64,000 nt of DNA from Bacteroidia bacterium (GTDB lineage: Bacteria > Bacteroidota > Bacteroidia > J057): NCBI GenBank assembly GCA_030430575.1, contig JAUIKF010000033.1, forward strand, positions 25,779-89,778, given 5' to 3'. The notes beneath the pieces are model-generated. The model was not told the DNA's origin and ran no database searches. It worked only from the letters and a program-made list of their open reading frames with translations. Shown in pieces: positions 16,576-25,682 of this stretch (position 1 is its first letter; every line of letters starts with the position of its first letter). Both the position numbers and the translations under genes were made by a program.

Positions 16576-17621
16576 TTACAATCATCCGGCAGTGTTCTCG
16601 ACCCATTTAGGCGCAGAAGGGCCCTGGCGCATTCGGTCAGTGCTACAGGGGTGTCGTCTTCTGTGATAGCGCCAAAGACGCCAAAGACCTTGTCCGTACC
16701 AGTGAAGTTGGTGACTTCAGGTTGGACGGTATTGAAATTGCGAAAATTCGGAATGGTACTGAGCATGTAGCGGCCCAGGGCGGAGTCCATGGCTGTAACG
16801 GATATGCGTACTTCTTTGCTCACAAAAAACGGCGCATCAGCACAGCTTGGAGAGGCGAGATAGGTATAATACTGAGTCGAATCAACGAAATGACTGCGCA
16901 TAGAATTCATGACAACTCCATTGTTCAGGAGATAACAAATCGCGTCGGGATGATTTGCGCTACAGCCACGGTTACTATCAAAAATTCGGGTAGGGCCGTA
17001 TTGGTATTGCTTTGATACGCCATTTTCCTGATAGTCAAATGCGACACGCAATTCATAAAACATCGCCTCATTGGACAAAGGGCCTTGTTTTCGCTTGCGG
17101 AATACGACTTCGACGCTATCTTCAAACCGTGCCGTAGGCAGACAATAATGGTTAAACCGTCCTTGGACGATGGGGCGAGAAATGCTGGGAATAGGCGGAA
17201 TGCGCGTATACGCTGCTAGTTTGAATCCTTCTAAGCTGTCAGCCGTGACCGTGATATCGTATCGCTGGTCGGGCAAGAGTCGTTGAGTACCTCGGGTAGA
17301 AAAACGATATACCGTCATCGATTCGGGGAAAAGTCCCTCCTCTCGATCAAAATCATCAGTAGCGATGCCCTGATAGACTTGCCCATTGCCTGTAATCGTA
17401 ACATTGAGGCCGCTTAGGGTGGGGTCATGTTGTGCCGCAAATTCAAGCGCATTTTCTTCTGGCAAAAAAGCTTTTGAAACCCGGACATACTGGACGGTAT
17501 CAGCTGGATCGAGTATCCCATATACGACCCAAATATCCTGATAAGGCGCATTGAGGTGAATTTGCTCATCACATGCCAATAGGAAAAGAAGCGACAATAA
17601 CCAGAGGTAACAGTTTCTCAT
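16572..17621 (-). CDS. Outer-membrane-type lipoprotein, DUF4249-like
   Basis: 349 residues. The N-terminus MRNCYLWLLSLLFLLACDE is a lipoprotein signal with the lipobox LLAC. The beta-rich body has the order typical of DUF4249 lipoproteins: VVYGILDPADTVQYVRVSKAF (about 33-53) resembles the family's 'second-strand' block, then a long middle with YDITVTA, and a C-terminal part with ISVTAMDSALGRYMLS. Members usually sit beside a TonB-dependent receptor, but none is adjacent here. Role unknown; probably a surface or periplasmic lipoprotein. The stop codon TGA lies in a family E repeat, which encodes nothing more than the stop. The DUF4249 label is moderate; the lipoprotein call is firm. Confidence 0.72.
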   Translation of the reverse strand: MRNCYLWLLSLLFLLACDEQIHLNAPYQDIWVVYGILDPADTVQYVRVSKAFLPEENALEFAAQHDPTLSGLNVTITGNGQVYQGIATDDFDREEGLFPESMTVYRFSTRGTQRLLPDQRYDITVTADSLEGFKLAAYTRIPPIPSISRPIVQGRFNHYCLPTARFEDSVEVVFRKRKQGPLSNEAMFYELRVAFDYQENGVSKQYQYGPTRIFDSNRGCSANHPDAICYLLNNGVVMNSMRSHFVDSTQYYTYLASPSCADAPFFVSKEVRISVTAMDSALGRYMLSTIPNFRNFNTVQPEVTNFTGTDKVFGVFGAITEDDTPVALTECARALLRLNGSRTLPDDCK

Positions 17622-17679
17622 GCCCTTTTTTATGGCATAAGATCGGCAAATGTTGGCATAAAGACAAGTTGTATAAAGA

Positions 17680-17770
17680 CAAGTTCTAGGTTTTAGGTTC
17701 TAGGTTCTATGTTGTCTCTTTTGATCTCCACCCAGAACCTAGAACCCCGAACCTAGAACTTAGAACTTTT
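17680..17770. repeat. Family C tandem-motif hairpin
   Basis: Left arm of GTTCTAGG/TTCTATG motifs (about 17683-17712), right arm of AGAACCT/GAACCTAG motifs (about 17732-17767). It lies between two minus-strand genes, just after the stop of purQ. Confidence 0.85.
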
Positions 17771-17781
17771 TCTTCTTCCCC

Positions 17782-18456
17782 CTACACCAATTGCGATAGG
17801 ATCTTTTTCCCATCCAGATTCCCTAGCATGGAATCGGCTGCGCGTTCTGGATGCGGCATCATCCCAAATACATTCTTGGCGATATTGGTGACACCGGCAA
17901 TATTATCGAAGCTGCCATTGGGGTTGGCTTCGTCTGTGATGCGGCCATTGGCATCACAGTAGCGGAAGAGGACCTGGTCGTTGTCTTGCAGCTTTTTGAA
18001 TGCATCATCGCTACAGAAATAATTGCCTTCTGCGTGCGCTATCGGCACTTTTAGGGGCTTACGGCGCATATCCTGGGTGAGGATGGCGCTGCCACATTCT
18101 GGGCGGATATAGACATTTTTACAGACGAATTTAGTAGAAGCATTGTGGAGTAAAGCGCCTTCCAACAGACCAGCTTCACATAACATCTGGAAGCCATTGC
18201 AGATGCCCATGACGTAGCCACCTTTTTTCGCGTGAGCGATCACGGCATCCATGATCGGAGAAAAGCGCGCAATCGCACCAGCGCGCAAGTAGTCTCCATA
18301 GGAAAATCCGCCCGGCAAGAAGACGAAATCACACCCATGAAGATCGGTATCTTTATGCCACAAATGGACGACGTCTTGACCAAGATTATGTGTTAGACTA
18401 TAAATGAGGTCTTGATCGCAATTGCTACCTGGAAAAGTAATGACGCCGAATTTCAT
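17782..18456 (-). CDS. purQ: Phosphoribosylformylglycinamidine synthase, glutaminase subunit PurQ
   Basis: 224 residues, a class I glutamine amidotransferase that supplies ammonia for the fourth step of purine synthesis (FGAR to FGAM). Diagnostic features are FPGSNCDQD near the N-terminus, [14 protein letters not shown] (about 47-60), the nucleophile Cys in MGICNGFQ (about 83-90) and the catalytic His/Glu in MMPHPERA (about 200-207). Length matches the stand-alone small subunit found in Gram-positives and many Bacteroidota. purL and purS are not in this window. A promoter-like element is at 18527-18534. Confidence 0.97.
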   Translation of the reverse strand: MKFGVITFPGSNCDQDLIYSLTHNLGQDVVHLWHKDTDLHGCDFVFLPGGFSYGDYLRAGAIARFSPIMDAVIAHAKKGGYVMGICNGFQMLCEAGLLEGALLHNASTKFVCKNVYIRPECGSAILTQDMRRKPLKVPIAHAEGNYFCSDDAFKKLQDNDQVLFRYCDANGRITDEANPNGSFDNIAGVTNIAKNVFGMMPHPERAADSMLGNLDGKKILSQLV

Positions 18457-18526
18457 GGGAAAATGTTGAATGGAGAATGAAAAATTAAGAATGAACTAGA
18501 AAAATTTCATTTTATCTTCGAAAGCG

Positions 18527-18534
18527 CAAAGATA
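18527..18534 (-). promoter_or_regulatory. Bacteroidota -7 element upstream of purQ
   Basis: Read on the minus strand the sequence is TATCTTTG, an exact TAnnTTTG match, 70 bp before the purQ ATG. No clear -33 TTTG. The whole 380-bp gap 18457-18836 is otherwise A/T-rich, with AAAATTAAAAATG-like runs, one family G copy (about 18755-18777) and family B motifs (18735-18835) that end just before the next ATG. Confidence 0.55.
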
Positions 18535-18734
18535 AGGGGAAATGGAGAATTAAAAATTAAAAATGGGCATCCTTTATGGAATGAATAAAAATTAAAATGA
18601 AAGTTAAAATCAAAGTATGAATTGATTTTCAGTGAGTTATAAATGAATAACTGAAAAGTTATTTTTTCTTCATTCCTATATGAACTAAAGTTGTTAGCAG
18701 CTTTTTTATCGAAAGATGTGTTTTTACCTATTTT

Positions 18735-18835
18735 ATCATTTATTCATCTACTCCCTTCGATAAACTCAGGACAAGCATTTTCTCATTCCATTCTATCATT
18801 CTGTCATTCTATCATCCTATCATTCATCCTCTCCC
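18735..18835. repeat. Family B motifs with one family G copy
   Basis: ATTTTATCATTTATTC and ATTCTATCATTC motifs run to the ATG at 18837. In the middle is CCTTCGATAAACTCAGGACA, a member of the CCCTTCGACAAGCTCAGG-type repeat that also occurs at 31177, 38250, 38519 and 45716. Confidence 0.75.
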
Positions 18836-18836
18836 C

Positions 18837-19469
18837 ATGTACACTGAACTGAACCTCGCCACCTGGCATCGAAAAGAATTGTACGACCTCTTTCGTACCT
18901 ATGATGATCCGTTTTTTAATCTGGTGGGATATGTGGATGTAACGGACCTACGGAGCCACTGCAAGGCCACAGGCGAGTCCTTTTTGCTCCATACCCTTTT
19001 TATTTCCACTAAAATCTGCAATGAAATACAAGCCTTTCGCTTGCGCATGAAAGAGGAGAAGGTTCTCATCTTCGATACCATCCATACAGGATCTACGATC
19101 CTTCTGGATGACGAAAGCTTTCGCTTTTGCTATATAGAATACTCGCCCGACCGGGCGGCATTTTTGGAAAATGGCAGGACTGCCTTTGAAGCGGTCAAAC
19201 AAGGTGCGCCACTCGATCCTGGCCTCAACCAGATGAATGTCATTCATCACTCCTCCATCCCTTGGGTCTCCTTCTCCAGCTTCAAGCATGCCCGCAAATA
19301 TGGCAACAACGACTCTGTGCCTAAGATCACTTTTGGGAAGTATTTTGAGGAAAATGGGCGGTATAAAATGCCCTTGTCAGTAGAGGTGCACCACGCCCTC
19401 ATGGATGGGCTGCATGTGGGGCGGTTCTTTGAGCGATATCAGGAAGAGTTGGATGATGTGGGGCAATGA
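18837..19469 (+). CDS. Chloramphenicol acetyltransferase-like (CAT-fold) protein
   Basis: 210 residues, close to the 213-220 of CAT enzymes. The catalytic histidine lies in the C-terminal VEVHHALMDGLHVGRFFERYQ, which matches the HHxxxDG motif. FFNLVGYVDVT near residue 25, SFLLHTLFISTK (about 47) and the late PKITFGKYFEENGRYKMPLS follow CAT order. The fold uses acetyl-CoA to acetylate an acceptor hydroxyl. Bacteroidota chromosomes often carry CAT-like proteins that are not resistance enzymes, so the acceptor should not be assumed to be chloramphenicol. It stands alone between a purQ promoter region and the minus-strand FG-GAP protein. Confidence 0.85.
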   Translation: MYTELNLATWHRKELYDLFRTYDDPFFNLVGYVDVTDLRSHCKATGESFLLHTLFISTKICNEIQAFRLRMKEEKVLIFDTIHTGSTILLDDESFRFCYIEYSPDRAAFLENGRTAFEAVKQGAPLDPGLNQMNVIHHSSIPWVSFSSFKHARKYGNNDSVPKITFGKYFEENGRYKMPLSVEVHHALMDGLHVGRFFERYQEELDDVGQ

Positions 19470-19586
19470 AGCTTTAGTGATGCAAGAGGAAACCACGGAT
19501 TACACAGATTATCACCGATTTTCCCTCTTCTTTGAACTTGAACTTTCCTCCTCCTCATTTTATCATTTATTCATTTTCTCATCTCC

Positions 19587-22500
19587 TCATTTCAACTTCA
19601 CCTCCACCACCTGCAATGGCCCATCATTGCAAGCTGCCACCAACAGCGCCCCTGTAGGCATCTGGATCAGGCGTAATGCCTTGACATCATAAGGCAAGCG
19701 CAGTCCGCTTTCCATAGGCGAAATCGCCTCAAAATGGCCTTTGCCATCTCCTTTGAGCCAACAGCCCATGCCCGCGTCGTTGCGAGGCGTTTCTACCTCA
19801 GCCGGGAAGAGGTTTCCTGCCAGAATGAGGTCGAGGTGACCATCCTGGTCGACATCGGTAGAGACGATGCCATTTATGCTGGAAAGCTGCGCTTCCAGCG
19901 GCAGATCATGCCGCGCAAAACGGCCTTCACCGAGGTTCTCGAACCAGGCTGAGGCAAACGTAGTTGCCTCATAATGAAGGGCTTGCTTGAGGCTTTTGAT
20001 GCCGTAGACATCGGCGAGATTGGCGCTGGCGAAGCCATCGTAGGTGGGGAACTTTTCTTTGAGGTCTGGTACCTGCTGGGAGGAGCAGGAGCGCCCGCGC
20101 AAGGGGTATTGCTCCCCGAAGTTATAATAACTCAAGACGATGTCTCGTGACCCATTGTCGTCGAAGTCGTCATAATGCACGCTGAAAGGCTCTTTGGACG
20201 AAGCTTTGTATTTATAGTTAAGTCCCAAATTCCCCGCTACCAGGTCTTGGTCGCCATCTCCATCGATGTCGACAGCATGTAAACTGTACCACCAGCCCGT
20301 GTGATCATCGAGGCCTTCGGTAGTCATAGGTTCCAGGCTTTGACCATTATTGAGGAATATTTTTACATCCATCCACTCCCCAGTAAGCGCCAAGTCAGGC
20401 TTTTTGTCCCCATCCACATCTGTCCAAACAGCACTCGTCACCATGCCTATTTCATGCAAAAAAGCTGCTTTTTCTGCTGTCACATCTACAAATTTTCCTT
20501 CCTCATTTTCCAGTAAATAACTGCTGACAGGCTCTGGATACGCCCAAGGCTTTAACCTTCCCCCTACAAACACGTCCATGTCCCCATCTCCATCATAATC
20601 ACACGGCACCACACAGCCGCCGCTGCTTTTGATGTCTGGTAGGACAAAGTCTGATTTAAAGAAATTGCCGCCGCCGAGGTTGAGGTACATGCGGTCCTGG
20701 TAATACTTATACCCTGGCTCAAACTCGTAACCTCCACTCACCACATAGAGGTCCAGGTCTCCATCTCCTTCCAAGTCGAAGAATGCCGCAGCTACATCGT
20801 CACAATACTTGTCCTTGGCCCAGGGAGCTGTTTTTGCAGGTTCGAATGTGCCTTCAGTGGTCTGAAGAAAGAGTTGGCCTATTTGCCCAATTGCCCCCCC
20901 TACAAAGACATCTTCCAGGCCGTCGCCATTGACATCGGCCGTCGCTAGGGCTGGACCAAACTGGGATTGCTTATGGGGCAGGAGGACCTGCTTTTCATAA
21001 TCGTCGAAGGCGTTTTCGAGGTGAGTAAAGTTGATGGCGTTTTTTTTATTTGAAAAAGTGCCATCAAATCTAGTGGGGAGAATTGGAGCTGCGGATGGGA
21101 GGGATGATTCCCAATTAAGGGTCAGCAATTGATTGACAGCAATTTGCGACATTTCTTGCTGGCGGCCATCTGGCCACGTCAGTGCGATATCCACTTTTGA
21201 GACATTTCCCAAACCGATGTGGAAGACTGCTTCGCTCGTCGAATACATCCCCCGCACATTGGTCAGTTCATGGTATTGTACCTGATCGCCATATTTTACC
21301 TTCAATTTCGTTCCCAAAACCGCTTTGGGCGATTCGAGCTTCACACGCAGCCAGTTGTTGTCGAGGCGTTCGGCAGCGTGATTTTGGTAAATAAATGCAG
21401 GCGCGTTGATATTGTTGACGATGAGGTCGAGGTCGCCGTCGAGGTCGAGGTCGGCGTAAGCTGAGCCATTGGAAAAGCCTTTGTCGTCGAGCCCCCATTC
21501 TTTGCCGATTTTTTCAAATTGAAGGCCGTTTTTGTTGCGAAATGCATAATTGGGTAAAGGAACGGAGGGAATCAGGGCCAATGCCTCATCGAGGTCTAGA
21601 ATGTCCCAGATGCTCACGTCGCCTGCATTGGGATGGGCTTCGACATATTCTGTGATGGTCTTGTGGATGTATTTGGGGAAAGTCTTGGCAGCGTCTGTAT
21701 TGCGGATGTCGCGCAAGAGGCCGTTGGTGACGTAGGCGTCTTGCCAGCCGTCGTTGTCGAGATCTACGAGCAGGTTGCTCCAGCTCCAGTCTGTGCTGGG
21801 CATGCCTGAGAGTTGAGAAATCTCACTGAATTGAGGGGTCCCATTTTCATTGATCCCCTGGTTCAAATGCAGGGCATTGAACATGTATTGATAGTGCTCG
21901 CCCTTGTCTACGAGCTTCCAGAAGCTCTGGGGATTCATTCCGCTCATATTCGCCTTGAGGCGATAATTGTCTTCTGCGACCATGTCGAGCACCATGAGGT
22001 CTTGCCAACCATCGTGGTTAAGGTCGGCGGCGTCTACGCCCATGCTGTAGAAGGAGATGTGGCGCATAGCGGAATCAATGACATTGGTGAAGGTGCCGTC
22101 CTGATTGTTGAGCCAGAGGCGGTCGGCTGCGTCAAAGTCATTGGCGACGTAGAGGTCGGTCCAGCCATCGCGGTTGAGGTCTACGGCGACGACGCTATTG
22201 GCAAACCCCGGGCGCACGAGGCCCGCAGGGCCCGTTACGTCAACGAATGGGCCGTCTGGGCCATTGTTTTGGTAAAGTCTTGGGGTAAAGGTAGAATCGA
22301 AGAGATTAGAGCCGAGCAATGGGGAATAATTGCCGGGGTTGGGCGGTTGGTTGAGGACAAAAAGGTCCAAATCGCCGTCTCGGTCGTAGTCGAGGAAGGT
22401 GGCATGGCGCGTGCGATGGGTGTCTCCCAAGCCGTATTCATTGGCCATTTCCATAAAGGCAGGGCCCCCTTCGGCAGCACTTTTCCCTTTATTGATATAC

Positions 22501-22940
22501 AACAAATTCCTTCTCAGTTCAGGGGCATCATCGTATAGCTCCCGTGTGACATATATGTCTTGCCAGCCATCATTGTTCACATCTGCGACTACTACGCTGG
22601 TAGACCAGCCGCCGTCTTGGCGAAGGCCTACTTTCTCCGAGAGATCTTCAAATTTCATCTCGCCGAGGTTGCGGTAGAGGCGATCAGGAACTTGATTCCC
22701 CGCAAAATAGAGGTCGGGCAGGCCGTCTTTATCAAAGTCCCCCACGCCTACGCCTGCGCCTCCATAGAAATTGGAGTAGATGAGGATATTGGCGGATTGC
22801 TGGTCGACAAGGGTATTTTCAAAATCGACGCCTGTCTGGGAAGGAGAGAGGAGGGAGAATAGGGGGTTGGTTTTCTTCTGAGCTTGAATACATATTGTAG
22901 AGAGCAGAAGGAACCCACATAAAGTGGCGATGTGTTTCAT
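19587..22940 (-). CDS. Large secreted FG-GAP/VCBS repeat protein with ASPIC/UnbV domain
   Basis: 1117 residues with a signal peptide (about 1-20, CIQAQ). The body is made of repeated calcium-binding FG-GAP blades with DxDxDG cores, for example DFDKDGLPDLYFAGN, DYDRDGDLDLF and DYDGDGDMDVFVGG. In the middle (about 520-600) is an ASPIC/UnbV-type segment with RVKLESPKAVLGTKLKVKYG and LTWPDGRQQEM. Such beta-propeller proteins are surface or periplasmic and are often encoded next to SusC/SusD pairs. Here the order on the minus strand is SusC, SusD, Rpn-like nuclease, then this gene, so it may belong to the same locus. No T9SS domain at the C-terminus; it ends with a propeller strand. Function is not known beyond the fold. 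Confidence 0.9.
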   Translation of the reverse strand: MKHIATLCGFLLLSTICIQAQKKTNPLFSLLSPSQTGVDFENTLVDQQSANILIYSNFYGGAGVGVGDFDKDGLPDLYFAGNQVPDRLYRNLGEMKFEDLSEKVGLRQDGGWSTSVVVADVNNDGWQDIYVTRELYDDAPELRRNLLYINKGKSAAEGGPAFMEMANEYGLGDTHRTRHATFLDYDRDGDLDLFVLNQPPNPGNYSPLLGSNLFDSTFTPRLYQNNGPDGPFVDVTGPAGLVRPGFANSVVAVDLNRDGWTDLYVANDFDAADRLWLNNQDGTFTNVIDSAMRHISFYSMGVDAADLNHDGWQDLMVLDMVAEDNYRLKANMSGMNPQSFWKLVDKGEHYQYMFNALHLNQGINENGTPQFSEISQLSGMPSTDWSWSNLLVDLDNDGWQDAYVTNGLLRDIRNTDAAKTFPKYIHKTITEYVEAHPNAGDVSIWDILDLDEALALIPSVPLPNYAFRNKNGLQFEKIGKEWGLDDKGFSNGSAYADLDLDGDLDLIVNNINAPAFIYQNHAAERLDNNWLRVKLESPKAVLGTKLKVKYGDQVQYHELTNVRGMYSTSEAVFHIGLGNVSKVDIALTWPDGRQQEMSQIAVNQLLTLNWESSLPSAAPILPTRFDGTFSNKKNAINFTHLENAFDDYEKQVLLPHKQSQFGPALATADVNGDGLEDVFVGGAIGQIGQLFLQTTEGTFEPAKTAPWAKDKYCDDVAAAFFDLEGDGDLDLYVVSGGYEFEPGYKYYQDRMYLNLGGGNFFKSDFVLPDIKSSGGCVVPCDYDGDGDMDVFVGGRLKPWAYPEPVSSYLLENEEGKFVDVTAEKAAFLHEIGMVTSAVWTDVDGDKKPDLALTGEWMDVKIFLNNGQSLEPMTTEGLDDHTGWWYSLHAVDIDGDGDQDLVAGNLGLNYKYKASSKEPFSVHYDDFDDNGSRDIVLSYYNFGEQYPLRGRSCSSQQVPDLKEKFPTYDGFASANLADVYGIKSLKQALHYEATTFASAWFENLGEGRFARHDLPLEAQLSSINGIVSTDVDQDGHLDLILAGNLFPAEVETPRNDAGMGCWLKGDGKGHFEAISPMESGLRLPYDVKALRLIQMPTGALLVAACNDGPLQVVEVKLK

Positions 22941-22956
22941 TTTTTTAGTTTACCGC

Positions 22957-23976
22957 TTAGTTATCCTCTTTTTTGTCAATTCCCTTTTTGAGTTCTTCAA
23001 TCATTTTTTTCATCTCTGATAATTCATCTTCCAACTGGTTGTTCTTTTCAGCTAATTGGTCCTTCTCTTGGGTTATCTGATCCTTCTCCTCAGCTAATTG
23101 GTCCTTCTCTTGGGTTATCTGATCCTTCTCCTCAGCTAATTGGTCCTTCTCTTGGGTTATCTGATCCTTCTCCTCAGCTAATTGGTTTCTTTCTTGTTCC
23201 AATTTGTTTTTGGCTTCAACTAGGATCTGCTTTTCCCTGATATGGGCGTCCAGCATCTGCTCCACTTCCTCTTCTAGCTCCACTTTGGCCAACAGTTCCT
23301 CCTCTGTGGCAGCCTTCCGGAGTCGATTTGCCATTAGCTCCAACAACTCATCTCCAGTCAATTCTGACTCTTTGATCTCCAGTATTTTGGAATCATCCGA
23401 AATGTACATTTGGTTAAATACCTTCAATAACCGCTCTAATTCTGTTCGGTCTTCCTTACCTAAGCGTGATATTTGTATAATAAAGCTATCGTGCGTCAGT
23501 TTCTCGACGAATTCCTCCTTTGACTCAATGGTCTTTCCCGTGATCAAGTCATGATAAACTCGATTTACCTTCATTACGGTGGTAGGAATATTTATTAACG
23601 GAAATCCTAAAAAGTAAATAGTAGTAATAGGAAGGGAAGATTTGCTCACCTCATTGCCTTGTTGAATGGAATCTTCTTTTCGATAATTATCTCCCAAATA
23701 CTTTCGGAATCGCAGTATATCACCAGGCTGCTTGCCTTTTTGTAATTCAATCAAGATTTTTTTCAGGCTACCATCGGCTGTCTTTATCGTGGCTTTGAAG
23801 TCTAGACGGAGGATAATAATTTCAAACCTGTCTGAACGGGTAATGTTCTCAAGGGGTTGAAAGGTCAATTCGATGATTTCTTCTCCGATGATCTTAGAGA
23901 GAAAGCGGCGGGCAATCTCAATGTCTTCGAGCAGGTATTTGAAAACTACATCGTAGATAGGGTTAGCTATTCTCAT
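22957..23976 (-). CDS. Rpn/PD-(D/E)XK nuclease-family protein with coiled-coil tail
   Basis: 339 residues. The N-terminal 140 residues follow the Rpn (recombination-promoting nuclease, transposase_31/PDDEXK) plan: YDVVFKYLLED near the start, then the metal-site pattern RLDFKAT (about 57) and KILIELQKGK (about 74-83), followed by RFRKYLGDNY. Rpn proteins are DNA endonucleases. The C-terminal 100 residues are a predicted coiled coil built from a 14-residue unit QLAEEKDQITQEKD, encoded by a perfect 42-bp DNA repeat. The stop is 16 bp before the start of the FG-GAP gene, close enough to be co-transcribed. This family often spreads as degraded copies, but this one is full length. Activity is inferred. 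Confidence 0.8.
   Translation of the reverse strand: MRIANPIYDVVFKYLLEDIEIARRFLSKIIGEEIIELTFQPLENITRSDRFEIIILRLDFKATIKTADGSLKKILIELQKGKQPGDILRFRKYLGDNYRKEDSIQQGNEVSKSSLPITTIYFLGFPLINIPTTVMKVNRVYHDLITGKTIESKEEFVEKLTHDSFIIQISRLGKEDRTELERLLKVFNQMYISDDSKILEIKESELTGDELLELMANRLRKAATEEELLAKVELEEEVEQMLDAHIREKQILVEAKNKLEQERNQLAEEKDQITQEKDQLAEEKDQITQEKDQLAEEKDQITQEKDQLAEKNNQLEDELSEMKKMIEELKKGIDKKEDN
23048..23185. repeat. 42-bp perfect tandem repeat in the nuclease gene
   Basis: Three perfect 42-bp copies start at 23048, 23090 and 23132, with a 12-base partial fourth. On the minus strand they encode the 14-residue coiled-coil unit. Identity at DNA level suggests recent expansion and possible length variation between strains. 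Confidence 0.9.
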
Positions 23977-24063
23977 GGGCTTATTTTTTCCTCAAATTAA
24001 CACTTTTTGCCATTAATTGCTTACCAAAAATACAAAAAACGGAGCAGGTATACACCCGCTCCG

Positions 24064-24150
24064 TTTAAAATTATTGATTGACTGATTAATGATTATTGAT
24101 TGAATCACTCATTTCTTAACCAGTTAATAATCAATCAACTAGTAATCGAT
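24064..24150. repeat. Family D tandem-motif hairpin after susD
   Basis: ATTATTGATTGACTGATTAATG-like left arm and TTAATAATCAATCAACTAG-like right arm, directly downstream of the SusD stop. A loop-like centre is at about 24100-24115. Placement fits a terminator-like role. Confidence 0.8.
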
Positions 24151-24154
24151 CATT

Positions 24155-25645
24155 TTAATTCGCATCCCACCAGATACGGGTAGTGAAGGCATCAGGACCT
24201 TGGGCTGAAAGCACGGCATTGTAATTGTCGGCATTTACCCCAGCTTCGCCTGTTGGGTAGATCAAGCGGCGAGGAATCTGGCTATTAGACTCATTGCCAG
24301 GATAGTCAGTAGGCGTAAGGGCAGGATATCCTGTCCGGCGGTAGTTGGCGTAAGCCTCGTACTCGTTCAGGAAGGTAGCAGCCCAGTATTGTTCACCAAT
24401 CTGCTCCATAGCATTGGCGGCATCATATGGATTGGCTGCCAAGTAGGCATCAATTGCCGCATCATCAACATCAAGAGAAGCATCATAGATAGCTCCCCAA
24501 GCTTTAATGGCTGCGCGAACACCCTCTTTGTAGTGTGCAGGAGCATCGTTGGCACCCCAACCACGCTCAGCAGCTTCTGCTAGCAGAAGCTCTACTTCGC
24601 CGTAGGTTTGGAAAACCATAGGAGATGCTACATTTACGATCGCTGCATTGACAGCACTATAGTTATCAAGGGTATCTCCACCAGGAAGATTGGCAGCAGC
24701 CATCTGTGCATCGTTACCGTTTGGCAAGCCATTGTGGACACCGTGCTGGTTGACTGTACTGAGGATATCGAGGCGAGGATCGCCGTGGTCAGCCATCCAG
24801 TTGATGAAAGTAGCACTCATGCGCTGGTTAGCATCCGCCTGGAATACTTCACCGATACCGTTGCGGTTGATTCCTTGATCATCAATATGTTGAATATAAG
24901 CTGCGTCAGCAACGTCAGTCATAACGCCACCGGCGATCGCTTTTTGTACCCATGCCTGCGCACCAGCAGCGTCTACTTTAGACAGACGCATACCGAGGCG
25001 GAGCATCATAGAGTAGCCAAACTTCTTCCACTGGGCGATATCGCCCCCATAGATGAGGTCACCTCCGACAGCGTCACCACCTGCATTAAGCGCAGCACAA
25101 GCCGCTTCTAGCTCAGCGAGCATGTCTGCATAGATAGCAGACTGGGCGTCATACTTAGGAGCAGTGATGCCACCTAAGTAGCCCTGGCCAGCCTCAGAAT
25201 ATGGAATGTCTCCATAGAGGTCAGTTATGCGGTGGAAAGCAACTACTTTCCATATTCTCGCTACGGCATTCATGTTCGCTTGAGCTGGGTCACCCGCCGT
25301 GCGTGTGGTTAAGTCAACCAGGTCTCTGATGTAATTGCGATAAGCGCGATCCCAGAGAGAAGAAGAGTAGCCTGCGTTGTACAGGTACTTATCACCTGAC
25401 CAGTAAGTGGCCATGGCAGAGAGGTGCTGAATCATCGTAGAAGAGTAGATCAGCGCAGCGCGCCAGTTTTCGTAGCGCTCTCCAGAAGTCTGGAGTTGGA
25501 CATAAGTCAATTGGAATGCTGGGTCAATGGTGGTAGCTGCATTGGGGTTGGTGTTGATTTCGCTGAAATCCTTGTCACAGGAAGTCAAAGAAATCAGGGT
25601 CAATGCTACCAACAGAACCAAGCCTTTATGAAATAATGTTTTCAT
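24155..25645 (-). CDS. SusD/RagB-family glycan- or nutrient-binding lipoprotein
   Basis: 496 residues. The N-terminus MKTLFHKGLVLLVALTLISL with lipobox LTSC predicts a surface lipoprotein. NTNPNAATTIDPAF (about 32-45) and the TPR-like helices with YGDIPYSEAGQG (about 145-156) are typical of the SusD-like_2 branch (RagB/SusD nutrient-binding family). SusD caps the SusC channel and binds the ligand. The gene starts 37 bp after the SusC stop, so the pair is an operon. The ligand is not known; no glycoside hydrolase lies nearby, so peptides are as likely as glycans. Confidence 0.95.
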   Translation of the reverse strand: MKTLFHKGLVLLVALTLISLTSCDKDFSEINTNPNAATTIDPAFQLTYVQLQTSGERYENWRAALIYSSTMIQHLSAMATYWSGDKYLYNAGYSSSLWDRAYRNYIRDLVDLTTRTAGDPAQANMNAVARIWKVVAFHRITDLYGDIPYSEAGQGYLGGITAPKYDAQSAIYADMLAELEAACAALNAGGDAVGGDLIYGGDIAQWKKFGYSMMLRLGMRLSKVDAAGAQAWVQKAIAGGVMTDVADAAYIQHIDDQGINRNGIGEVFQADANQRMSATFINWMADHGDPRLDILSTVNQHGVHNGLPNGNDAQMAAANLPGGDTLDNYSAVNAAIVNVASPMVFQTYGEVELLLAEAAERGWGANDAPAHYKEGVRAAIKAWGAIYDASLDVDDAAIDAYLAANPYDAANAMEQIGEQYWAATFLNEYEAYANYRRTGYPALTPTDYPGNESNSQIPRRLIYPTGEAGVNADNYNAVLSAQGPDAFTTRIWWDAN

Positions 25646-25682
25646 TGATTTTTTCTGTTAAGACTAAATGAAGTAAAAAGAA

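Noticed and set aside
16408..16770. 120-codon + strand frame over the E array
   Set aside because: It joins repeat DNA with the antisense of the lipoprotein gene.
18837..19469. Chloramphenicol resistance gene
   Set aside because: The catalytic motif is present, but the gene is chromosomal with no mobile flanks, and many CAT-like proteins do not confer resistance.
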